From a virus: a stretch of DNA of 35,679 nt. The position numbers and the translations under genes were made by a program. The stretch covers positions 1 to 35,679 of the IMG/VR virus record IMGVR_UViG_3300007510_000036; one strand, 5' to 3'. Below, one piece after another: positions 1 to 7,825 of this stretch (its first letter is position 1; the number at the start of each line of letters is the position of its first letter). Below the pieces are notes generated by a model. It saw only the letters and a program-made list of their open reading frames with translations, did no database searches and was not told where the DNA came from.

Positions 1-745
1 TATTAGCCTTGTCTTTTCTAATATACACTCTAAAACTGCCCCCGTTTATATCATTCAACTGACAATCCACCACACTCATATTAACTTGATTAAGCAGATT
101 TACTATGGAGGTTAGACTGTAGTAGTAAATATGCTCATGACAAATATTATCAAAAGCTAACTGCTTCAGCATTAGGGGGGTATAGCTCATCTGTAATACG
201 AAAAGCCCCTCATCATCTAAAATATCACCAATATCCTTTAGGAAGCTTATGGGGTCTTCCAAATCGTAGAACATAGCAATAGTTGTTATAATTTTTGCTT
301 TCTTGTTCCCAAATTTAGATTTCTTGAAGACCTCAGAAGTAAAGTAATCTTGAATTACTAGGTCTGCTCTCTGTGAGGATTCTTTATAGTAGCTATCATC
401 TACTGGGTCGATGCCTACTTTGATCATATGATCAGGCACAAACTTTAAAAGTGTTCCGTCATTACATGCGATATCTAAAAACAAATCATCGGGCTTCGTA
501 GCAACAGACTTCATACAACTATTAGCTATTGATTCTAACTCCTTTGTCATCGTATCATTAATACCTGACCTGTACCAATATTTCCCATACATCTTATCTG
601 GGTCTGTGGCAGAGTCTAGTTTGGGTGCGCCAATGGCAGTATCCATTACTAATGACAAGGGTTCCTTGCCCCCTCTTGGAGCCTCATCATCTTTTACAAA
701 ATCAGAAACATATAAGTCTCCAAACGAAAATAGTTTATTTTCCAT
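1..745 (-). CDS. SAM-dependent C-methyltransferase (NovU/TylCIII-like), 3' end outside window
   Basis: Partial gene; 248 codons are visible and the C-terminus runs off the left edge. The family C-methylates deoxysugars attached to nucleotides. The SAM-binding motif LDIACNDGTLL is at residues about 90-100, ICHEHIYYYSLTS at 201-213 and NGGSFRVYI at 234-242; the HEH and GGS signatures are typical of the C-terminal half of this family. The N-terminal zinc-binding domain usually present is shortened: the protein starts at the FGDLYVSDFV strand and lacks the usual CxxC pairs. The start is ATG at 745, overlapping the stop of the upstream gene (TGATG), with AAAGGAG eight bases before it. It is the last visible gene of the glycan cluster. 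Family assignment is fairly sure; the sugar substrate is unknown. Confidence 0.8.
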   Translation of the reverse strand, partial: MENKLFSFGDLYVSDFVKDDEAPRGGKEPLSLVMDTAIGAPKLDSATDPDKMYGKYWYRSGINDTMTKELESIANSCMKSVATKPDDLFLDIACNDGTLLKFVPDHMIKVGIDPVDDSYYKESSQRADLVIQDYFTSEVFKKSKFGNKKAKIITTIAMFYDLEDPISFLKDIGDILDDEGLFVLQMSYTPLMLKQLAFDNICHEHIYYYSLTSIVNLLNQVNMSVVDCQLNDINGGSFRVYIRKDKAN

Positions 746-1335
746 CATACCATCTCCTTTTTCATTAGCGTATCTAAAGAGCCAGTCTCTACCGAATAAT
801 CAAACTCATCAGGTACTTCTGTGTAACCAAAGTTATTTAAATGTGTCTGGACACTTTGTTTTTCGGTACTTGACATATGACAATGCTCATATCTTATGAA
901 CTCTGGGTGTATATTTGAAAAGTCTGTATTTAAGAGTATTCTATAATCTGCCCCTTCAGCATCTATCTGTAATATTTTAAAAGGGGTATCAAACATATTA
1001 TATTTTTCAACCAACTGTGTGAGGGTTGTGCAGGGGACTACAAAAGATACACTATTCCTCCCGCCCCAATGGTGGGGATTTACAGAAGCCTGTTGTCTAT
1101 GCCATGCGTCACTCTCTGTAGTGTGTATTGTAACCTCTCCATTATAATCTAAAATTGCAATATTTTCAAAGAAACATCCATCAATACTTGAATAGTTCTC
1201 TTTTAATTGTCTAAAACTTTCTTTGATGGGTTCAACAAAAATACCCTTCCATTTTTTTTCGGAGACTACAGGCCAAAGAGGATCAGTATCCGTATTTCCT
1301 ATATTGGCTCCTATTTGAATAAAATCTAATTTCAT
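745..1335 (-). CDS. FkbM-family methyltransferase
   Basis: A 196-residue SAM-dependent methyltransferase of the FkbM type, a family that O-methylates sugars and small molecules. The start carries the SAM motif IQIGANIGN (residues 6-14), followed by VEP at 34-36, the acidic ribose-contact region. The later motif LQIDAEGADYRIL matches the family block DxEGxE/D. It overlaps the upstream FkbM gene by four bases (ATGA) and has AAAGGAG eight bases before its ATG, so it is translated as part of one leftward operon. It differs clearly from its neighbour and is not a fragment of it. The substrate cannot be read from the sequence; a glycan made by the neighbouring transferases is the reasonable guess. 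Confidence 0.82.
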   Translation of the reverse strand: MKLDFIQIGANIGNTDTDPLWPVVSEKKWKGIFVEPIKESFRQLKENYSSIDGCFFENIAILDYNGEVTIHTTESDAWHRQQASVNPHHWGGRNSVSFVVPCTTLTQLVEKYNMFDTPFKILQIDAEGADYRILLNTDFSNIHPEFIRYEHCHMSSTEKQSVQTHLNNFGYTEVPDEFDYSVETGSLDTLMKKEMV

Positions 1336-2018
1336 AGTGAGTCTCCTTTAATATAGAAATTATTTATCTTATATCGTTTATCTTTTTTATATCCTAAAGA
1401 ATTCATATAATCTTCAATCTCGGTATCTTCGTAGTTGTTTTCAATAATGAAAAGCTTCACATTGTACAAATTTGTATCAAATCCCTTCACTACATCTAAC
1501 TCTGTACCTTCAGTATCAATAGAGATAAAATCAATATCTCTTATATTCTCAAAGGGAGTATCGGAAACCTGAGTTTCTAAAATCCAATTCAAAGTTCTAA
1601 CAGGAACCCCTACTTCATGCCTTTCATTTATTATAGCCGAATGAGCAGCGACCAGTCTCTCATCTGGGGTGAGGGAAGTTACGGAAGAAAAGATGTTCTT
1701 TTCCCCGATATCGAAAATGTGTAAAGTACCTTCCTTATTCTTATCTCCACAAGCAAAGAAGCGTACTAACTTTCTACTAGCCTCCAAGGATTTCTTATAG
1801 GCTACATTAGGCTCTATGCACAACGCATCCCAGCCCGCATCTTCAAAATATTTAGTATTAGATCCCTTAATCCCGTTTGCTGCGCCTACTTCTATACAAA
1901 CTCCGCTAGATTGATTATCAAAGTACGCCTCAATAATTTTGTCTGTATGCCATTGACCATAATAAGGAGACTCTTCTAAACTATCTAACTCTTCTTTGTT
2001 TTTATCAACACTATACAT
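1332..2018 (-). CDS. FkbM-family methyltransferase (second copy)
   Basis: About 228 residues. The SAM-binding segment CIEVGAANGIKGSNT is near the start, CIEPN follows as the acidic loop, and DFISIDTEGTELDVVKGFD is the C-terminal FkbM block. The frame opens upstream at GTG 2027, but ATG 2018 is preferred because GGAG lies eight bases before it. It overlaps the end of the upstream gene slightly and its own stop overlaps the next start, as expected for a tightly coupled operon. Two different FkbM enzymes side by side suggest methylation of two positions or two sugars. Function at substrate level is unknown. Confidence 0.82.
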   Translation of the reverse strand: MYSVDKNKEELDSLEESPYYGQWHTDKIIEAYFDNQSSGVCIEVGAANGIKGSNTKYFEDAGWDALCIEPNVAYKKSLEASRKLVRFFACGDKNKEGTLHIFDIGEKNIFSSVTSLTPDERLVAAHSAIINERHEVGVPVRTLNWILETQVSDTPFENIRDIDFISIDTEGTELDVVKGFDTNLYNVKLFIIENNYEDTEIEDYMNSLGYKKDKRYKINNFYIKGDSL

Positions 2019-2796
2019 TCCTACCACTCCATTTTTCTTCCATACTTTTAAAGACCTTCATTACATCTTCATCCACATTCTGCATCCATTCCTGCGGGCC
2101 AGTACTTCTATTTTGATTCCATCTATGGAAAATCCCAGAGTTATAGGTTCCCGATCTAACCGCATCTAAATTTGCATAAATACACGCTTCCTCTGTAGTG
2201 CCGGGAGTTAATAATACCCTTCCCTCCGTTGAACTCCTATTAAGTAAAAGTTCAAAATCATGAGGGGTCTGCGCCCCTAAAGACTTAGCTTTATTAAGTA
2301 ATTTTAAGAGATGCTCTCGTCTCCATACCGAAGGAAGTAAAGAAGTAGTAACTAACTCTCCTCCGTTATCAAAAGACAGATGCCAATTCCCCTTAAAATG
2401 TTGCTTGGCTTTCCCAAAATAATCAGGCATTAAATAAAGTTTATCAGCTTCATTATTTTGTAAAAACTCTAACCCTTCTTCTAAGCGTAGTTTAGCCACT
2501 GGAGCTAAAGGCTTAATTGGGTAATGGTCTTCAAAGCACATTAGAAAATAATCATCTGACACTTCTTCAAAAAATTTGATTAGGGGGTCACACCAACTTA
2601 CTCCACCATTCTGCTCTCCCATAGACGAAAAGGTGAAGTTATCTAAGAGCTTTGTTTTGGGGGTATTGAAGCCCACTATAACTGTCTCTACCTCTTCTGT
2701 CGGCCAGAATTTAGAAAATAAAGACATATACCCCTCCAATAACAGGTTATACCTATTGGAAGTTATTACATAATTCTTTAAACCAGATAACTTCAT
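2011..2796 (-). CDS. Putative glycosyltransferase-like protein
   Basis: 261 residues with no family I can name firmly. The start (LKNYVITSNRYNLLLEGYM) resembles the first strand and helix of GT-A-type transferases, and YFLMCFEDHYPI at about residues 104-115 looks like the acidic strand-end motif that carries metal-binding residues in several transferases. The rest is rich in Trp and charged residues, with no membrane segment. It lies between an FkbM methyltransferase and a small unknown protein within the glycan operon, supporting a sugar-transfer role. The start is ATG 2796, with GGGGAGG eight bases upstream and an ATGA overlap with the previous gene. It could be another nucleotide-sugar enzyme. 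Confidence 0.5.
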   Translation of the reverse strand: MKLSGLKNYVITSNRYNLLLEGYMSLFSKFWPTEEVETVIVGFNTPKTKLLDNFTFSSMGEQNGGVSWCDPLIKFFEEVSDDYFLMCFEDHYPIKPLAPVAKLRLEEGLEFLQNNEADKLYLMPDYFGKAKQHFKGNWHLSFDNGGELVTTSLLPSVWRREHLLKLLNKAKSLGAQTPHDFELLLNRSSTEGRVLLTPGTTEEACIYANLDAVRSGTYNSGIFHRWNQNRSTGPQEWMQNVDEDVMKVFKSMEEKWSGRNV

Positions 2797-3098
2797 TTTC
2801 TATCCTCCCCTTTATAGAACTTATTTTTACCAGTCCCCAAAAGGTCTTCGACCGTTGACACTACACAACTCTCCTTGCCCGTAAATGCATCTAATAGAAC
2901 TCTAAAAGAAGCGTTGATCTGATCAATAAGATTATTCCTTTCCTTATTAGTAAGGCTAACCTTCTTTAAAAAATCTTTTATATAAACTTCCTCTCTATAT
3001 TCTTCAGATAAGGAGTACCTTCGTCTTTCATCCTCTAAATTCCACAATCTAATGTTAGAAATTGTAAGCTTGTCTATTAAATCTCCTATAGTGTCCAT
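2793..3098 (-). CDS. Small conserved-type protein, possible DUF4254-like
   Basis: 101 residues, mostly helical and charged. The start, TIGDLIDKLTISNIRLWNLE, resembles the opening of DUF4254 proteins, small helical proteins often found among lipopolysaccharide genes; I am recalling this similarity and have not searched it. It contains one Cys and no signal peptide or membrane segment. It has an AAGG site before the ATG at 3098 and overlaps the next gene by four bases. No biochemical role is known to me; the position implies a helper for the surrounding transferases. Confidence 0.55.
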   Translation of the reverse strand: MDTIGDLIDKLTISNIRLWNLEDERRRYSLSEEYREEVYIKDFLKKVSLTNKERNNLIDQINASFRVLLDAFTGKESCVVSTVEDLLGTGKNKFYKGEDRK

Positions 3099-3110
3099 AG
3101 TAATACCTTG

Positions 3111-3806
3111 TTAATTATCCTGATAGGGGCGTATAGAGCTTATTAAATCTGTGCTATCAAATTTATTATTTAAAATCTCTTGGCACCTGCGCTCAAACAA
3201 ATCTACCTTTGAACCATCTCTAGATTCATATAAATGATAAAGTTTATCTTGTCCATACACAGTACCTATACCGTATCTACCGTAATTTCCCAACGGATCA
3301 TAGCCTAGAGGGTTTCCTATCTTATAATTCTTCTCGTATTTGGTAGGATACCAACAATGCCTAGGAAGATCTAGATCATCAGATACCCTACTCAATGTCT
3401 GGGCTGCATCTGATACTTGGGGGACTATCTGCAAAGAAGGTCTTCCCATTTTTTCATATCCTTCTTTAGTTATCATTAAAAAGGAAGGCGCACAAAAAAT
3501 GTGTTTATTGTACGGGGCTCGAAAATGATTAGAGGCTTGAGCAGGACCAATCATTCCACCCGTTCTCACACAATAGTCTATCCCTTCATCGAAAACCTCT
3601 CTAGTAATAGGAACGCAATCCGCATCAGAAAAAACAATTATATCATACTCGGTATTCTGACATAGGTAAGTCATCCAAGTTCCGTGATCAATATTCTGAT
3701 GAGTGTAATTAACTGGAATTTCAAAATGTGTGTATACTTTTTTATGATTTTCAGTTACTTTTGGATGTAGATTAGCCCAATGGAGGCTGTGTATTGCAAT
3801 ATTCAT
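3111..3806 (-). CDS. GT-A-fold glycosyltransferase
   Basis: 231 residues. IIVFSDADCVP places a DxD-type motif at residues 61-63 at the end of a hydrophobic strand, the usual metal and nucleotide-sugar site of GT-A glycosyltransferases. A later YHLYESR could give the C-terminal His metal ligand. There is no signal peptide or membrane anchor, so a cytoplasmic enzyme is expected. ATG 3806 lies one base after the stop of the upstream GT25-like gene, with no clear SD, so translation probably depends on coupling. Donor and acceptor are unknown. Confidence 0.68.
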   Translation of the reverse strand: MNIAIHSLHWANLHPKVTENHKKVYTHFEIPVNYTHQNIDHGTWMTYLCQNTEYDIIVFSDADCVPITREVFDEGIDYCVRTGGMIGPAQASNHFRAPYNKHIFCAPSFLMITKEGYEKMGRPSLQIVPQVSDAAQTLSRVSDDLDLPRHCWYPTKYEKNYKIGNPLGYDPLGNYGRYGIGTVYGQDKLYHLYESRDGSKVDLFERRCQEILNNKFDSTDLISSIRPYQDN

Positions 3807-3807
3807 A

Positions 3808-4395
3808 TTAATCTAGTATAAGGTTAGTAAATTCTTCTTGCTCCGTTTGGTAGAAAACTGGGGCATTAGGAGTTAGTATATTAAAGTGTCGGTGTATACT
3901 AGCTATGCCTAAATCCCATGCTATGCCCTTGTCCAAGCACTCTTTAGCTATATTTTTAGCAGCTAAAATATATCGTTCAGTTAAATAAACAACAGCATGA
4001 GCCCCACACATATTGAATACTTGTTTGTACTCTTTATTGTATTGAGTAGTTAAGACTACGCCCCTTCTACCTACAGGATCCTTTCTAATATAACCATGAT
4101 CTGCTACCCCTAAGTATAATGCATCAGTTTCGTCTGGCACAGTAAATAATGTTTGGGCATTATCTGTAAGTCCTATATCATCCTCTAAAATTAGAGTGTT
4201 TGGACTAGCCTCCGTTATAACAGCATGATGGGACATACCACATCCCACTATGCCTAACGAGTGCTTTATAGCAGAGTATCTATAAAAAGGAATTCCTAAC
4301 TTATTCAGACACTCTGTAGCGGATTCTAATCTATAAGGCTGCTCGTCTAAATTAATTAATATATTAGTGGTAGTTTTTAAATCTACTGTCTTCAT
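3808..4395 (-). CDS. Glycosyltransferase family 25 (LPS-type)
   Basis: 195 residues matching the GT25 layout. It opens with ILINLDEQPYRLESATECL (the family pattern INLDxxxxRxxxxxxxL), followed by IPFYRYSAI, then GCGMSHHAVI at about 51-60 and LILEDDI at about 68-74, which holds the acidic catalytic or metal motif. GT25 enzymes add galactose or related sugars to lipopolysaccharide, or to glycoproteins in some organisms. The start ATG 4395 has GAGGGA four bases upstream and overlaps the stop of the preceding methyltransferase. The gene is somewhat shorter than cellular GT25 proteins but keeps the core motifs. Confidence 0.8.
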   Translation of the reverse strand: MKTVDLKTTTNILINLDEQPYRLESATECLNKLGIPFYRYSAIKHSLGIVGCGMSHHAVITEASPNTLILEDDIGLTDNAQTLFTVPDETDALYLGVADHGYIRKDPVGRRGVVLTTQYNKEYKQVFNMCGAHAVVYLTERYILAAKNIAKECLDKGIAWDLGIASIHRHFNILTPNAPVFYQTEQEEFTNLILD

Positions 4396-5024
4396 ATTCC
4401 CTCTATAGCGTAAAACTCATTAACAGATTTTAGATTTAGGGCAGTCTCATAGTTATCTTTATACCAGTCCCAAGTAACTTTATCTGGTGCCTCAATGACT
4501 TCTTGTGATCCCTTATGTATTACACCACACCCACAGTCAGTAGCTACTACATACATAGATAAATCTTCCCTAGATGCTCGTAGCTTAATCCAAGCTCTAA
4601 AAACAGTACCGCACCATGCTGGGCTAATATGCCATTGAGGTTCTTCGCTCACAGTTATTTCAGTCCGTGGAAAGCAATCATGAACTATTATAACCCCATC
4701 ATTGTTTAACACTTTTAATGCATTTTCTATATCCATTTGAGCTTGGAAATCTTGATGAAGACCATCAACAAAAACTATATCAAACTTTTTTTCATTAGCA
4801 TAGAAGAATTCATTCGATGTCTGTACCTGAACTCCATCAGCTAGTCTTTCTGGATTAGGATCAACTCCTGTTTTATTCTCTACATTTATCTTTAAATAAT
4901 TTCCAGCAGGATTCGCAATTCCAATCTCTAAATAATCTTTATAATTATTTTTCTCTATAAGTTTATTAATAATATCCCATCTATTAATAGGATTTACTTC
5001 TTCATTTTCAATTTCTTCATTCAT
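4392..5024 (-). CDS. Class I SAM-dependent methyltransferase
   Basis: 210 residues of the Methyltransf_24 kind. YLEIGIANPAGNY forms the SAM loop, TGVDPN the acidic strand, FDIVFVDGLHQDFQAQMDI the central catalytic strand and GVIIVHDCFPR the following strand. These are the hallmarks of small-molecule or sugar methyltransferases of phage and bacterial glycan clusters. A Cys-rich stretch (ATDCGCGVIH) near the end is unusual for the family. The start is ATG 5024, with GGAGT upstream and a four-base overlap with the previous gene. Substrate unknown. Confidence 0.78.
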   Translation of the reverse strand: MNEEIENEEVNPINRWDIINKLIEKNNYKDYLEIGIANPAGNYLKINVENKTGVDPNPERLADGVQVQTSNEFFYANEKKFDIVFVDGLHQDFQAQMDIENALKVLNNDGVIIVHDCFPRTEITVSEEPQWHISPAWCGTVFRAWIKLRASREDLSMYVVATDCGCGVIHKGSQEVIEAPDKVTWDWYKDNYETALNLKSVNEFYAIEGI

Positions 5025-5839
5025 AGGTAAGACTCCATTATTTCTAAATTAGATTTAGATTGTTTTCTTAGATATTCAATCAAGTCTTTACCAGACAAGG
5101 AAAACCAATCAGATTGCCAAGCTCCTGAGTTTTTATTAGTAATCACATTCATACCCAAGCATTTAGCTTCAACTAATAACCTACAACAGCTTTCTCTTGC
5201 TATCGGTAAAAAGACTAAACAAGGGTAATTGCTAATAGACCGTAAGAACTCTTCAGGGTCGTTATTCTTTCTTACTATATTATAATCTATCTTATTTTGA
5301 TTTAAAAACTGTTCTGCTCCTTTTTGATTCTTTATCCAATTATCAGACTCAATGATACAAAACTTATTCGTATCTGAGTTATGTTCATTGAGTATTTTTT
5401 CAAGTACATCAAGTTCTTTGTTAGACCATATAGAGCTTTTTAAACTAATAAAATTACCATCTATTTTGTTTTTTATAAAAACACTTAAATGGTCATCTGT
5501 TTGGACAAAAATAGCCTTAGCGTTTTTATACAATTCTTTATTTATTACTTCATTTTTTGGAACAATGCAGTCCTCGTATCTCCAGGGATGTCTGGATCTT
5601 ACAAACTTGTAGTCATGTTCTAAAATTATATAATTTGCCTTAGATGATAAAGACGCTATCATAAAATCACTCATCGTAGAAGTGTTTGATATGATATAAG
5701 TTACATCACTTTCCACCTTATCAAATTTAGAGGAGGATATGAACTTGTCTACCTTGAAGTGAAGTGCGACTGTATTATTTACAATCTCAGATCCACCAAA
5801 CCCTTTTGGAAAATCATCAATAAGTACTAGGCTAGACAT
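5021..5839 (-). CDS. GT-B-type glycosyltransferase
   Basis: 272 residues from ATG 5839. The start LVLIDDFPKGFGGSE has the glycine-rich N-terminal loop of GT-B enzymes (compare GGxE in GT4), and the C-terminal half has PIARESCCRLLVEAKCLGM, the GT4-like nucleotide-sugar region (E...L.EA...G). The frame is open to 5893, but the first residues there would overlap the upstream gene by more than 60 bases and look unlike protein start sequence. ATG 5848 is a possible second start. AAAGGG lies 12 bases before 5839 and only 3 before 5848. The product is smaller than a typical GT4 enzyme (350-400 residues), so it may be a reduced form. Confidence 0.65.
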   Translation of the reverse strand: MSSLVLIDDFPKGFGGSEIVNNTVALHFKVDKFISSSKFDKVESDVTYIISNTSTMSDFMIASLSSKANYIILEHDYKFVRSRHPWRYEDCIVPKNEVINKELYKNAKAIFVQTDDHLSVFIKNKIDGNFISLKSSIWSNKELDVLEKILNEHNSDTNKFCIIESDNWIKNQKGAEQFLNQNKIDYNIVRKNNDPEEFLRSISNYPCLVFLPIARESCCRLLVEAKCLGMNVITNKNSGAWQSDWFSLSGKDLIEYLRKQSKSNLEIMESYL

Positions 5840-6566
5840 ATTGTACATTTTCCCTTTTAAATACACATGAAGGATAAGTCTTATAAACCTCATTAATCAT
5901 ATTCTTCTTCATAGACTCTGCTATCGCATGGGGAAACCCTTGGTTGCCTATAAACAGGTCACATGATTTAATATAAGCGGCCAAGTCTAATATACTGGAA
6001 GTTTCAAGCCTCTCTACCCTTCCTTTATATCTGGGAAAGGTATACAAAAAATATTCAAATTCTTTTGGGTGAGAAATGAATACGGCATTATCAATATATT
6101 CGTCTGGTAGTTGCTCCCAGAAAGAGTAATTACTATGATACCTACAACTTCTAGATAAGATAATAGTCTTACCCTTAGGTAGAGGCTTTGGGTTAGATTT
6201 AAGCCAAGGTGTACCTTGCCAATAATCATTCCTACCCATCATTCCGAAAGCGTCCAGATGAGAGGTTGTTAGGTTATTATGCTTTACAAAACCTCTAAAC
6301 TTGTCCAAATTATAATCTACTTTAATTCCAGGTTCCCAATACCTAACCTCATTAATATACTCTTGATGCTCAAGCAAGGGTTTAATAGCTTTAATGGACT
6401 TACTGGTTAACTTGGTTCTGTTATACTGAGCCCAGGCTACTAAAGGCTCCTGCTCTCCTCCTTCTGGGTCTAAATAAAGGACACCTCCCCCCTCACTTGC
6501 TATTACAGGAAGTGAGAATATTATATCTCCTAAATCCCCAGAATGCTTAAATGTTTTTTTCTTCAA
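5832..6566 (-). CDS. GT9-like (heptosyltransferase-type) glycosyltransferase
   Basis: 244 residues. The start FKHSGDLGDIIFSLPVI is the GT9 phosphate loop (GDxGD), and the C-terminal LFIGNQGFPHAIAES corresponds to the family motif FIGNDxGxxHxAA. GT9 enzymes add heptose or related sugars to lipopolysaccharide cores; phage homologues are common but their acceptors are mostly unknown. The only possible start in frame is TTG 6566, because an in-frame stop lies just upstream; AGG about ten bases before it can serve as the SD. The gene overlaps its upstream neighbour by 20 bases. Confidence 0.72.
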   Translation of the reverse strand: MKKKTFKHSGDLGDIIFSLPVIASEGGGVLYLDPEGGEQEPLVAWAQYNRTKLTSKSIKAIKPLLEHQEYINEVRYWEPGIKVDYNLDKFRGFVKHNNLTTSHLDAFGMMGRNDYWQGTPWLKSNPKPLPKGKTIILSRSCRYHSNYSFWEQLPDEYIDNAVFISHPKEFEYFLYTFPRYKGRVERLETSSILDLAAYIKSCDLFIGNQGFPHAIAESMKKNMINEVYKTYPSCVFKRENVQYV

Positions 6567-7758
6567 GGTCTAATACCTGCTTGTACAAATCCAGCCTGAA
6601 TTTTACAACTTTATTTAGATTAAAATACTCATCTGTAACCACTTTCAAGTTGCAGCCCATTTCCTCCCTACCTTTCTTATCCTTAGCCATCTTAGTTAAA
6701 ATTCTAATCCAGTCTGATCTAGTGTTAGCAGGATCAATCAAGTAACCAGTCTCACCATTAATAATAGTCTCATCGTAGCAACCTACATTAGAGGCTACAA
6801 GAGGAATACCGTATCTACCACACTCTGCTACCTTACACTCTGACTTGGAATCATTGAAAGTATTCATCTGTAATGGTGCAATAGCCACATCCATCTGAGT
6901 ATAGAACTGTCCATACCTATCAGGTCCCATGGCTGGGCTAATCATCCAGTTTCTGCTTCCTCGCATCCCTCTAACTAGCATGTTCTCATAGCTATCCCAA
7001 ACATCCTGCTGCCAGTCTGGGCCTTTCTTGGGGTCAATGGGTGGTCTACCGAAGAAAGTCCAAGAGACACGCTCTCTACCCGCTTTCTGGTTAACCAAGT
7101 GAGGTACTGAGGTAAACTCTTTTAAATCCTCCTCATGGTGAATCCCTCCAACCCAACCAAACCTGCAAACCTTCCTTGAAGGTATTTTTTGCATGTTCCA
7201 ACAAGGGAGGTTATAATCAATAGCGTTTTTTACTACCGCTAATGTGGTATTTTTCCCTATAAAGGGAAGAACCCTCTCTGCAAACTTTCTTTGAGTTACT
7301 GTTACTAGATCAGAGTTATTGTATATAAACTTTGTTATCTCTCCAAGGTTCTTTTCCTTGTATACACCGTGAAGTCTATGACCCTCATAAACATCAGTTA
7401 GTAAATCGTCAGTATCATAATGCGTTATTTTACCAAACTCTTTAGCTTTGCCAATAATACGAGCAGTATAAGGCCCACCAAAGTTAGAAAGATTCTGAGT
7501 AAACACAATATCTGCCCACTTCATATCTTCAAACTCCCAATCAGGCTTCCACTTACCAGCATTAGGACCCCCCTCTTCAATCCCCAAAGGGTTCTTATTA
7601 AACTTAACCTCTACTTCATCCTTATGAAGCTCTTGAAGTTTGTTGAAAGGAGCCCAAGCTCTAAAGTAAGCGCACCCACCATCATTAGCTGGGACTACTA
7701 ATATTTTTAGCTTGTCCTGCTTTTTGGTAGCCTCTGTTTTTTCCTCTAGCTTTTCCAT
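6547..7758 (-). CDS. GT4-family (GT-B) glycosyltransferase
   Basis: 403 residues from ATG 7758. KILVVPANDGGCAYFRAWAP is the N-terminal loop, and AECGRYGIPLVASNVGCYDE with NGETGYLIDP is the classical C-terminal GT4 nucleotide-sugar block. Length fits a full GT-B enzyme. The frame extends to GTG 7791, but that codon lies inside a perfect hairpin followed by a T-run that looks like the terminator of the upstream gene, so ATG 7758 just after it is preferred. No SD is visible before 7758. It is the first gene of the leftward glycan cluster, so its promoter must lie near or beyond the hairpin, or transcription must read through. Confidence 0.8.
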   Translation of the reverse strand: MEKLEEKTEATKKQDKLKILVVPANDGGCAYFRAWAPFNKLQELHKDEVEVKFNKNPLGIEEGGPNAGKWKPDWEFEDMKWADIVFTQNLSNFGGPYTARIIGKAKEFGKITHYDTDDLLTDVYEGHRLHGVYKEKNLGEITKFIYNNSDLVTVTQRKFAERVLPFIGKNTTLAVVKNAIDYNLPCWNMQKIPSRKVCRFGWVGGIHHEEDLKEFTSVPHLVNQKAGRERVSWTFFGRPPIDPKKGPDWQQDVWDSYENMLVRGMRGSRNWMISPAMGPDRYGQFYTQMDVAIAPLQMNTFNDSKSECKVAECGRYGIPLVASNVGCYDETIINGETGYLIDPANTRSDWIRILTKMAKDKKGREEMGCNLKVVTDEYFNLNKVVKFRLDLYKQVLDLEEKNI

Positions 7759-7760
7759 AT

Positions 7761-7794
7761 AAAAAAGGTGGAAGACTTTGAAGTCTTCCACCTT
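7761..7794 (-). terminator. Intrinsic terminator, 14-bp perfect stem
   Basis: Read leftward, AAGGTGGAAGACTT, two loop bases and AAGTCTTCCACCTT form a perfect stem, followed by TTTTTT. It stands 32 bases after the stop of the lipoprotein gene and separates the gp32 operon from the glycan cluster. It also overlaps a possible GTG start of the next gene, so an attenuator role cannot be excluded. Confidence 0.85.
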
Positions 7795-7825
7795 ATAATA
7801 GTTGTGTTAGTAGTCCGATTTAAAA

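Noticed and set aside
745-2018. The two FkbM genes as one broken gene
   Set aside because: Each has its own full set of SAM motifs, its own start and its own SD, so they are two separate enzymes.
7759-7791. GTG 7791 as the start of the GT4-like gene
   Set aside because: It lies inside a perfect terminator hairpin and adds residues unlike the family; ATG 7758 starts just after the T-run. Kept as a question only in the findings.
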